Assembly (NCBI RefSeq): GCF_002943465.1
Contig: NZ_PTQY01000001.1
Location: 434,001-498,000 of the forward strand
Length of the DNA: 64,000 nt
DNA from: Rhodoferax sp. TS-BS-61-7
GTDB lineage: Bacteria > Pseudomonadota > Gammaproteobacteria > Burkholderiales > Burkholderiaceae_C
Direction of reading: 5' to 3'
Both the position numbers and the translations under genes were made by a program. Of the stretch, positions 19,656 to 26,403 are shown piece by piece (within the stretch, counting starts at the first letter, position 1; each line of letters begins with the position of its first letter). The notes beneath the pieces are model-generated. The model did not search any database. It worked only from the letters and a program-made list of their open reading frames with translations, and was not told the origin of the DNA.

Positions 19656-20159
19656 ATGACATTCAGCACCCATTTCAACTCTGGCCGCCGTAGCTTGCTG
19701 GCGGCCGCCCTGCTCACCGGCCTGGTGGGCTGCGCCACCCGCCCGGCCCCGGTCGATGTGGCCCAAACCCTGGCCAACACCCCCTCGCTCAGCACCCTCA
19801 ACACCTTGGTGACCCAAGCCGGCTTGACCGCGACCCTGAAAACAGGCGGCCCCTTCACCGTGTTTGCGCCCAGCAACGACGCGTTCAAGGCCGTGCCTGC
19901 CAAAACCATGGACGAACTGGCCAAAAACCCCGAAAAACTCAAAGCCCTGCTGACTTACCACGTGGTACCCGCCAAATTGATGGCGGCGGACGTGAAAAAC
20001 AGCAATGTGAAGTCCGTGCAGGGCAGCATGCTGGCCGTGGCCAAAGCGGGCGACTTTGTGACGGTGGAAACCGCCGCCGTGACCCAAGCCGACATCGCCG
20101 CCACCAACGGCGTGGTGCATGTGGTGGACACCGTGCTGCCAGCCCCAGCGGGCAAGTAA
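19656..20159 (+). CDS. Fasciclin-domain lipoprotein
   Basis: 167 residues. The signal peptide ends in a lipobox (LVGC, Cys at residue 26), so it should be lipid-anchored. A single FAS1 domain follows, with GPFTVFAPSNDAFKAVP, TYHVVPAKLMAADV and ATNGVVHVVDTVLP as family hallmarks. FAS1 proteins act in adhesion or matrix binding; the ligand here is unknown. It diverges from pstS behind its own Pho-box-like site, suggesting induction by phosphate starvation. A terminator follows, so it is a single-gene unit. Confidence 0.9.
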   Translation: MTFSTHFNSGRRSLLAAALLTGLVGCATRPAPVDVAQTLANTPSLSTLNTLVTQAGLTATLKTGGPFTVFAPSNDAFKAVPAKTMDELAKNPEKLKALLTYHVVPAKLMAADVKNSNVKSVQGSMLAVAKAGDFVTVETAAVTQADIAATNGVVHVVDTVLPAPAGK

Positions 20160-20178
20160 AGCACTGCCAAGTGTGCCA

Positions 20179-20202
20179 ATGGCCCGATAGCGGGCCATTT
20201 TT
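20179..20202 (+). terminator. Intrinsic terminator after the fasciclin-like gene
   Basis: An 8-bp stem (ATGGCCCG / CGGGCCAT) with a 4-nt loop runs into five Ts. Confidence 0.85.
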
Positions 20203-20207
20203 CATTC

Positions 20208-20264
20208 AAATTGGCACCTAGACCTTATGGAATATGCGCGAGCAGCTCCTATTTTTATAGCAAA
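20208..20264 (-). repeat. Dispersed 55-bp repeat, copy 3 (intergenic)
   Basis: Reverse orientation: GCGCGAGCAGCT core, an AAATTGGCACCTAGACC block before it and TATAGCAAA after. It lies between the fasciclin terminator and the substrate-binding protein start. It contains an in-frame ATG (20227) that could mislead start calls. Confidence 0.85.
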
Positions 20265-20286
20265 CATATCTCGTTGGAACGCCCCC

Positions 20287-21435
20287 ATGGTTGACACTTT
20301 TCCCCGCCCCCTCCTGCGTCGCACGTTTCTTGGCTCGCTGGCCTGCAGCGCCGGCCTCTTCGGCACCGCCACCAGTTGGGCCCAAGGCCCCCGCGCCACG
20401 GCGGTGATGCCCAGCGTGCTGCAGGTGGTGGACATGTCGGCCAGCCAGGTTGACGTGTCCAAGGACTTTTTGATCGGTGCCCGGGCGGCCTGGCAAGACC
20501 TCAACAGCCGCGGCGGTGTGCGCGGCAAGGCCATCAAACATGTGGTGGTGGAAGTGGACGGCAGCCCGCCGTCCCTGCGCGCGGTGCTGGACACCCTCAA
20601 GGCCATGCCCGAGTGCCTGGCCGTGGTGGGCAGCGCCGGCCACCGGGCGGCCAGCCAGCTGGCGACCCTGCTGCAACGCGAAGCGGCCGATGTGGCCCAC
20701 GTGGCGCCCTGGCTGCACAGCGTGGCGCCTGAAGGACAAGACAACACTTTTGGCATTTTTGCCACGCGGCAGGAGCAAATTGCACACGCTGTCAAATCCC
20801 TGTCCATCATGGGCGTGACCGAGGTTGGCGCCGTGTTTGCATCCGCTGCCGAGCGTGCCAGCTACCAAACCGACCTGGAACAGGCCGCCGCCGGCCTGAA
20901 ACTCAAGCTCAAAACCTATGTGCCCAGCACCAGCCTGCAAGCGCTGGCCACCGAGCTGCGGCCCGACAGCCCGCGCATCCTGATCTTTCTGGGCGGCACG
21001 CCCGAGCTGCTGCAGTTTTCCCAGGGTATCGAAAAACAGGCGGCGCAGCGTTACATCGTGGCCATGTCGGACGTGAACCTGCAGGCCCTGCAGCAGCTGG
21101 GCGTGTCCCGCTTTACCCCGGTGATTGCCACGCAGGCCGTGCCCCCGGTGAATGGCAACCAGCCCATCGTGCGCAGCTACCGCGAAACCCTGAACCGCCT
21201 GTACGACGAGCCCCCTACCCCACAAAGCCTGGCCGGTTACCTGTCGGCCCGCTACGCCCAAGAGGTGCTGGGCAACCTGGACGGTGCCCTGAACCGTGCC
21301 AATACCCTGCAAGCCTTTGCCCGCCGCCTGCCCATGGACCTGGGGGGCTTTCGCATCAACCCCGACCCCAGACGCAAAACACCCGCGTTCGTCACCCAAA
21401 GCATGGTGGCCGCCGATGGCCGCCTGGTGGGTTAA
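20287..21435 (+). CDS. ABC-type branched-chain amino acid-like periplasmic binding protein
   Basis: 382 residues from ATG 20287. The N-terminus MVDTFPRPLLRRTFLGSLAC carries a twin-arginine-like pair followed by a signal peptide cut near TSWAQ. The body is a type 1 periplasmic-binding fold (Peripla_BP_6), with FLIGARAAWQDLNSRGGVRGKAI near the start. No permease or ATPase is adjacent, so it is an orphan receptor or sensor; the ligand is unknown. An ATG 60 bases upstream lies inside a repeat copy and would bury the signal peptide, so I reject it. Confidence 0.82.
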   Translation: MVDTFPRPLLRRTFLGSLACSAGLFGTATSWAQGPRATAVMPSVLQVVDMSASQVDVSKDFLIGARAAWQDLNSRGGVRGKAIKHVVVEVDGSPPSLRAVLDTLKAMPECLAVVGSAGHRAASQLATLLQREAADVAHVAPWLHSVAPEGQDNTFGIFATRQEQIAHAVKSLSIMGVTEVGAVFASAAERASYQTDLEQAAAGLKLKLKTYVPSTSLQALATELRPDSPRILIFLGGTPELLQFSQGIEKQAAQRYIVAMSDVNLQALQQLGVSRFTPVIATQAVPPVNGNQPIVRSYRETLNRLYDEPPTPQSLAGYLSARYAQEVLGNLDGALNRANTLQAFARRLPMDLGGFRINPDPRRKTPAFVTQSMVAADGRLVG

Positions 21436-21507
21436 GCCCGACCTTGTCCGGCCACAGGCCGGTGCTATGCTCCCTGCAGCTTTTAACCCTTACCTGACAC
21501 AACGTCG

Positions 21508-23010
21508 ATGCAAAACGGAAATCGCCTGGCCGCCGTGGACCTGGGCTCCAACAGCTTCCGCCTGGAAATTGGGCGTGTAGACCACGGTGAATTTCGACGG
21601 ACCGAATACCTCAAAGAGACCGTGCGCCAGGGCGGCGGTCTGGACGAAGACCGCAACCTCACCCCCGCCGCCATGCAGGCTGGCTGGGAATGCCTGGCCC
21701 GTTTTGGCGAGCGTTTGGCAGGCTTCAAACCCGGCGAAGTCAAGGCCGTGGCCACCCAGACCCTGCGTGAGGCGCGCAACCGCGATGCCTTTCTGGAACG
21801 TGCCAACGCGGTGCTGGGTTTCCCCATCGACGTGATCTCGGGCCGCGAAGAGGCCCGCCTGATTTACCAGGGCGTAGCCCACATGCTGCCCGCCACCGAA
21901 GAACGCCGCCTGGTGGTGGACATTGGTGGCCGCTCCACCGAACTGATTCTGGGCACCGGCCTGACTCCCAACGTGATGGAGTCATACCGCGTGGGTAGCA
22001 TTGCCTGGTCCAAGCGTTATTTTCCGGACGGAAATTTCAGCAAAAAATCGTTCGAAATGGCCGAAATTGCGGCCAAGGCGGTGCTGGACGAAGCGCTGGA
22101 CGCCTACCCGCCGGACCGCTGGGACACCGCCTACGGCTCCGCTGGCACGGTGGGTGCGATTGGTGACGTGTTGGTGGCCGCGGGCTGGCCCGCCGGCACG
22201 GTCTCGCAGGACGGGCTGGACTGGCTGCAAGACCGCCTGATTGCCGCGCAAAGCGCAGACCGCTTGCGCCTGCCCGGCATGCGCGAAGACCGCAAGGCCA
22301 TCATCGGTGGCGGCGTGAGTGTCATGCGCGCCGTCTTCAGCCTGCTGGGCATCACCGAGATGCAACATGCCGCCGGCGGCCTGCGCCACGGCCTGATTTG
22401 TGACCTGCTGGGCACGGCCAACACCTATGGCGACCTGCGTGCCAAAAGTGTGCAGCGCCTGGCCAGCAAGTTCAATGTGGACACGGCGCACGGCGAACGT
22501 GTGGGCACCGTGGCCACCCACCTGCTGCAGCAGGTGCTGGGCGGCCCGCTGGACGAACACCACCCCGAACACGGCCGCACGTTCCGCAAGCTGCACTGGG
22601 CGGCCCGCCTGCACGAAATTGGCAGCCACATCTCGCACAGCGACTACCACAAACACGGCGCCTACATTCTGGACAACGCCGATGCGGCGGGATTCTCGCT
22701 CTCTGAGATGCACCGCCTGAGCCTGCTGGTGCTGGGCCACCGCGGCAAGCTGCGCAAGCTGGAATCTTCGCTGGAGCAGGACGACCTGGTGCTGCAACTG
22801 ATGTGCCTGCGCCTAGCCGTGATTTTGTGCCACGCACGGCGTGCGCCGGACCTGCAGGGCATGGCGCTGGCGCGCGGCGAGGACCATGCATTCCGGCTGC
22901 GTTGCCGCAACGGCTGGGCAACCGCCTTCCCGCAGAGCGCGCACTTGCTGCAAGAGGAAGTGCAGCTTTGGCAGAAGACGCCTTGGAGTTTGGAGTTGGT
23001 GGGGGTTTGA
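21508..23010 (+). CDS. ppx: Exopolyphosphatase, Ppx/GppA family
   Basis: 500 residues. The ASKHA phosphate motifs are AAVDLGSNSFRLEIGR (phosphate 1) and LVVDIGGRSTELILG (phosphate 2). The catalytic Glu is in SGREEARLIYQGV and a C-terminal HD-like domain follows. It removes terminal phosphate from polyphosphate, and a GppA role (pppGpp hydrolysis) is also possible. It lies in the same region as ppk, giving both arms of polyphosphate turnover. No Pho box was seen upstream. Confidence 0.92.
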   Translation: MQNGNRLAAVDLGSNSFRLEIGRVDHGEFRRTEYLKETVRQGGGLDEDRNLTPAAMQAGWECLARFGERLAGFKPGEVKAVATQTLREARNRDAFLERANAVLGFPIDVISGREEARLIYQGVAHMLPATEERRLVVDIGGRSTELILGTGLTPNVMESYRVGSIAWSKRYFPDGNFSKKSFEMAEIAAKAVLDEALDAYPPDRWDTAYGSAGTVGAIGDVLVAAGWPAGTVSQDGLDWLQDRLIAAQSADRLRLPGMREDRKAIIGGGVSVMRAVFSLLGITEMQHAAGGLRHGLICDLLGTANTYGDLRAKSVQRLASKFNVDTAHGERVGTVATHLLQQVLGGPLDEHHPEHGRTFRKLHWAARLHEIGSHISHSDYHKHGAYILDNADAAGFSLSEMHRLSLLVLGHRGKLRKLESSLEQDDLVLQLMCLRLAVILCHARRAPDLQGMALARGEDHAFRLRCRNGWATAFPQSAHLLQEEVQLWQKTPWSLELVGV

Positions 23011-23052
23011 GTCCTGGTTTTCTTGCTGTGTTTTTGTTCGCGCTGCACCGCT

Positions 23053-23424
23053 TTTTTTAACACCCACTCCCCCAGCCCCTCGCCCCGTCGGCGAGGGGAG
23101 CCTTTTCAACAGCCGATTTGGTGAGCTCGCTTCGGCTACGGTGCTACAGAAGAAGCGTTGCAAACGGGTAGGCACACCACGGCCAGTGCCAACGGTTGTA
23201 GCGCTTCGCATGGGCCGGCACTCCGCCACTGGCGGGCGCAGCCGCCAGCGTTGGCAGACCGACATTTCCGAGGTATCCACAACCGAAGGCGCTGGCCGTG
23301 GAGCGAACTGACCGTGGCAACCTCACCCCAGTAGCCCCGTAGCCGGCGCGCAAGAGATAAATTCGGCTGTTAAAGGCTCCCCTCGCCGACGGGGCGAGGG
23401 GCTGGGGGAGTGGGTGTTAAAAAA
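23053..23424. repeat. 372-bp full-length palindromic element (MITE-like)
   Basis: The outer arms 23053-23105 and 23372-23424 are perfect 53-bp inverted copies. Symmetry about 23238.5-23239 continues inwards: 23133-23147 pairs with 23331-23345 (14 of 15), 23177-23190 with 23288-23301 (13 of 14), and TGGCGG / CCGCCA at the centre. Each arm holds its own 9-bp hairpin (CCCCTCGCC / GGCGAGGGG). It fills the ppx-EAL gap and ends 1 bp before the EAL gene stop. No open frame of note and no clear target duplication was seen. It explains the whole 414-bp gap. Confidence 0.9.
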
Positions 23425-25233
23425 TCAAGGCAACAGAGCCTCACGCTCCCACAACCCCACCCCCGCCTGCTTCGCCGCATGTTTGGCCATCGCCGCCAAA
23501 TTGGCTACATCCTCGGCACGCGAAAACTGGCTGCCATCAATCGCCACGGCACCGATGGACAACGTGGTGCACGGAAAGAAGCGCTGCACACCGTGGCGGT
23601 CTTCGGCCTCAATACCACCGCGTGTACGCGCTGCCTCGTCAAACATGGCTAGCGCACGCTCCGCAAACTCGGCCACCAGGCGCTCACAACGCACCTTCCA
23701 GTCCGGGCTCTGAAACAGGATGATGAAGTCGTCACCGCCCACATGGCCCAAGAAGTCGCGCTGCGAGTCACACTGCTCCATGGCCACGCGTGCCAGCAGG
23801 CGAATCATTTCGTCGCCGCGCCAGTAACCGTAGTAGTCGTTAAACGGCTTGAAGTTGTTCAGGTCGGCATAACAGGCCACAAAACGCACCTGTTTTTTAA
23901 GCAGCCGCTCCATGTGTTGGCTGATCGGGATATTGCCCGGCAAAAAGGTCAGGGGGTTGGCGTGGCGCGCCGCTTCGATACGTGTCTCAGTCACCGAACG
24001 CACCAGTTGGTCACCGGTGCCCAGGCCCACGTAGCGGCCGTTTTCGGTGGCAATAAAACCGTCGTTCAAATAACGCTGGTCTTGTGAGGTGAGGATGCCC
24101 ACCAGCTCGTCCACGCTGTGCTCGCGCTCAATCAGGCGGGGCTCCGGGTTGGCGTGCACGCCACACGGTTTGCGCCCCCACACCTCGCGGTAGTAGAGCT
24201 TGCTGTATTCGTTCATAAACAGTGCACGGTTGATGATGCCCACCGGCCGCTCGCCGTCGAGCATGGCCACCGCATGCAAGGTGGGGTGCTCCAGAAAGAT
24301 CTCGGCCAGCGCGTCGTTGTGCGTGTCGGGTGTGACTGTGGGTGCCCGCAGCAGCGAGAGGCTGCGCAAATGCCCGCCTTGCGACATGCGCCCCAGTTCA
24401 GGAAAAACCACCACCTGTCGCTCACCCAGCACACGCTGGGGGTCCACCCCCAGGTACTTGAGCGGTTTGCGGTCCGGGTGGCCCAAGAAATACCCTTGGC
24501 CGTATTCGATGCCCAGATCGCGCAGCACACGCAAATCTTCGGCGGTCTCTATGCCCTCGGCCACCAATGAGCTGCCAAAGATGGTGGCAATCTGCTGCAG
24601 GGCCTGGATGGTCTTGAGCTTGTCGCCATGCGCGCTGATGTTACGCGTGAAGTACTTGTCGATCTTCACCACCTCGGGTTTGAGCTGCGACCACAGGCGC
24701 AGGCTGGAGTGGCCATCGCCGAAGTCATCCAGCGCCAGTGACACACCCGCCGAGCGGATCTCCTGCACCACTTCGGCCAGGCGGTCCATACTGTCCACAC
24801 GTTCGTGCTCGGTAATCTCCAGCACCAGGGTGCGCGGCATCACCCGCAGGTCCAGAATCCAACGCAGCAGGCCTTCGCGCCCGCGCAGGTTGAAGATGCG
24901 GGTCAAAGCATTGGCGCTGATATTCACAAACAGCCGACCGCCGCTGCGCATATGTCCCCAGGTGCGCAAGGTGGACACCACGCAGGCGTTCTCAAACTCA
25001 TACCGCAGGTCCTCCACCGCAGCCGCACGCAGCAGGCTGTCGGGGGTGTGCAGGGGTGTTCCGGCGGGGCCGCGAATCAGCGCCTCGTGGGCGTGGATAG
25101 AGGCATCCGAGAGATTCACAATCGGCTGAAACACGGGGTACAGACTCGCGTCCTGCAGCACTTTTTGCAACGGCCCCAGACCCGGGGTGAGGGGCGCAAT
25201 GCCGGATACCAAACGCAAAGGCTGTGGCTGCAT
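23425..25233 (-). CDS. EAL-CBS-GGDEF cyclic-di-GMP protein
   Basis: 602 residues. An N-terminal EAL phosphodiesterase domain (HEALIRGP, VNISANAL, LDDFGDGHSSL, AEGIE) has the usual metal and catalytic residues. A pair of CBS-like repeats lies in the middle (near AEIFLEHPTLHAVAML and LVGILTSQDQRYLN). The C-terminal GGDEF domain has a GGDDF loop. CBS domains bind adenine nucleotides, so activity may follow energy state. The EAL half looks active; the GGDEF half may be a cyclase or a GTP sensor. A strong Pho-box match (25281-25298) lies 48 bp upstream. Confidence 0.9.
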   Translation of the reverse strand: MQPQPLRLVSGIAPLTPGLGPLQKVLQDASLYPVFQPIVNLSDASIHAHEALIRGPAGTPLHTPDSLLRAAAVEDLRYEFENACVVSTLRTWGHMRSGGRLFVNISANALTRIFNLRGREGLLRWILDLRVMPRTLVLEITEHERVDSMDRLAEVVQEIRSAGVSLALDDFGDGHSSLRLWSQLKPEVVKIDKYFTRNISAHGDKLKTIQALQQIATIFGSSLVAEGIETAEDLRVLRDLGIEYGQGYFLGHPDRKPLKYLGVDPQRVLGERQVVVFPELGRMSQGGHLRSLSLLRAPTVTPDTHNDALAEIFLEHPTLHAVAMLDGERPVGIINRALFMNEYSKLYYREVWGRKPCGVHANPEPRLIEREHSVDELVGILTSQDQRYLNDGFIATENGRYVGLGTGDQLVRSVTETRIEAARHANPLTFLPGNIPISQHMERLLKKQVRFVACYADLNNFKPFNDYYGYWRGDEMIRLLARVAMEQCDSQRDFLGHVGGDDFIILFQSPDWKVRCERLVAEFAERALAMFDEAARTRGGIEAEDRHGVQRFFPCTTLSIGAVAIDGSQFSRAEDVANLAAMAKHAAKQAGVGLWEREALLP

Positions 25234-25264
25234 GGCACGTTCTCCAAGACACTAGGGGCAGGCG

Positions 25265-25298
25265 AGTTTATGAAGCCTCGGTGACAGTGTCATGACAG
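25265..25298 (-). promoter_or_regulatory. Pho box and -10 of the EAL-CBS-GGDEF gene
   Basis: Minus-strand box at 25281-25298 reads CTGTCATGACACTGTCAC, 15 of 18 matches to the E. coli Pho box, the best in the window. A TAAACT hexamer at 25265-25270 stands 10 bp downstream, as in the pst promoter. Confidence 0.8.
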
Positions 25299-25328
25299 TG
25301 TGGCGCTGTGTATTTTTCCCCTAAAATT

Positions 25329-25355
25329 AAACGGTATAAACTGTATATACCGTTT
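25329..25355 (+). promoter_or_regulatory. Perfect inverted-repeat operator of the H1-like gene
   Basis: AAACGGTATA and TATACCGTTT are perfect 10-bp inverted arms with a 7-nt spacer. The site overlaps a -10-like TATAAA (25335-25340) and ends 23 bp before the GTG start, so a bound protein should block transcription. Confidence 0.7.
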
Positions 25356-25378
25356 CACTTTTCAGAAGGATTTTGTAC

Positions 25379-25903
25379 GTGACTTCGACCGAAAAAACAC
25401 TCCCCCCCACACCAGCTGCTGCACCTGCTGCTCCCGCCAAACCTGTGGTGAGCAAGAAGCCTGCGCCCAAAGCCGCTGCCAAGCCCGCTGCAAAAACCAA
25501 GGCAGCCGCCAAACCAGCAGCCCCCAAAGCCAAAGTGGCTGTGGCCAAGAAACCTGTGGCCAGCGCCCCCAAGAAGGCCAGCGTGGCAGCCACCAAGCCG
25601 GCTGCCAAGACCAGCGCAAAACCCGCGGTGAAACCCGCTGCCAAGCCCGTAGCAGTCAAGACGCCCAAGGCCAAGAAGCCCAAGATGGTGCGCGACAGCT
25701 TCACCATCCCCAAGCCCGAATACGACGTACTGAATGTGCTCAAGCTGCGCGCCGCCAAACTGGGCAGCCCGGTCAAGAAGACCGAGTTGATCCGCGCTGG
25801 CGTCAAAGCCATTGCGGCCCTGTCTGATGCGGCCTTCAAACAAGCCCTGCTGGCCGTGCCCAGCCTGAAAACCGGCCGCCCGGCCAAAGCCAAGAAGGCC
25901 TGA
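25379..25903 (+). CDS. Histone H1-like Lys/Ala/Pro-rich DNA-binding protein
   Basis: 174 residues from GTG 25379, which has an AAGGA ribosome-binding site 8 nt away; a TTG two codons upstream is too close to that site. Residues 1-105 are Ala/Lys/Pro repeats (AAAKPAAK-like), as in bacterial H1-like nucleoid proteins. The C-terminal 60 residues form a compact predicted fold (RDSFTIPKPEYDVLNVLK, KKTELIRAGVKAIAALS) that resembles a ribbon-helix-helix. That would explain the symmetric operator upstream as an autoregulatory site (inference). Confidence 0.78.
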   Translation: MTSTEKTLPPTPAAAPAAPAKPVVSKKPAPKAAAKPAAKTKAAAKPAAPKAKVAVAKKPVASAPKKASVAATKPAAKTSAKPAVKPAAKPVAVKTPKAKKPKMVRDSFTIPKPEYDVLNVLKLRAAKLGSPVKKTELIRAGVKAIAALSDAAFKQALLAVPSLKTGRPAKAKKA

Positions 25904-25924
25904 CCCACCGGAGCCAGGCCCGAG

Positions 25925-26386
25925 CTACAGCAACTCGGGGGATTGCACGGTCACCACCACGGTCTGGCCTGCACCCTCGCGCTCGCGGTAGCGCAGCCAC
26001 CACACCGCGCCTTTTTTGATGGCGCATTCACTCTCGTTGAGGCCCAGCAGGCGCGAAATGGTCTGCCCCAATGTGGGCTGGTGGCCCACCACGAGCACAC
26101 AGCCCTTGGCATGGGGCCATTGCACCAGCCCCAGCAGATCGTCCACACTGCCCAGCGGGGCAATGGCGGCATGGGTCTTGAACTTGCGGCCCAGCGCCTG
26201 CGCCGTCTGGTCGGTGCGCGCCGCCGGGCTGGCCCAGATGCGGGCACCGTCGGGCAGCTGCCGATCCAGCCAAGCGGCCATGCGGGTCGCTTGTTTGTCC
26301 CCCTTGCTACTCAGTGTGCGCAGCATGTCGTCGCCCACCAGATCCAGGTCAATGGCTTCCGCGTGGCGCCAGAGAATCAAATCCAT
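25925..26386 (-). CDS. sixA: Phosphohistidine phosphatase SixA
   Basis: 153 residues. The histidine-phosphatase motif LILWRHAEA is at the N-terminus and the second His is in LVVGHQPTL. SixA removes phosphate from HPt domains and from the nitrogen PTS. The start at 26386 has a GGGAGAGGGAG ribosome-binding site. It follows ppk by 17 bp and is likely co-transcribed with it. The stop lies inside a small hairpin (25919-25939) shared with the convergent H1-like gene. Confidence 0.92.
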   Translation of the reverse strand: MDLILWRHAEAIDLDLVGDDMLRTLSSKGDKQATRMAAWLDRQLPDGARIWASPAARTDQTAQALGRKFKTHAAIAPLGSVDDLLGLVQWPHAKGCVLVVGHQPTLGQTISRLLGLNESECAIKKGAVWWLRYREREGAGQTVVVTVQSPELL

Positions 26387-26403
26387 CGCTCCCTCTCCCT
26401 TGT

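Noticed and set aside
20789..20806. Pho-box-like CTGTCAAATCCCTGTCCA
   Set aside because: It lies in the middle of the binding-protein coding sequence, the second half-site is imperfect and no promoter or gene start follows it.
21449..21463. Short hairpin CCGGCC / GGCCGG before ppx as a terminator
   Set aside because: The loop is 3 nt and no T-run follows.
25919..25939. Small hairpin CCCGAG / CTCGGG between sixA and the H1-like gene as a terminator
   Set aside because: Six-bp stem, 9-nt loop and no T-run on either strand; too weak to call.
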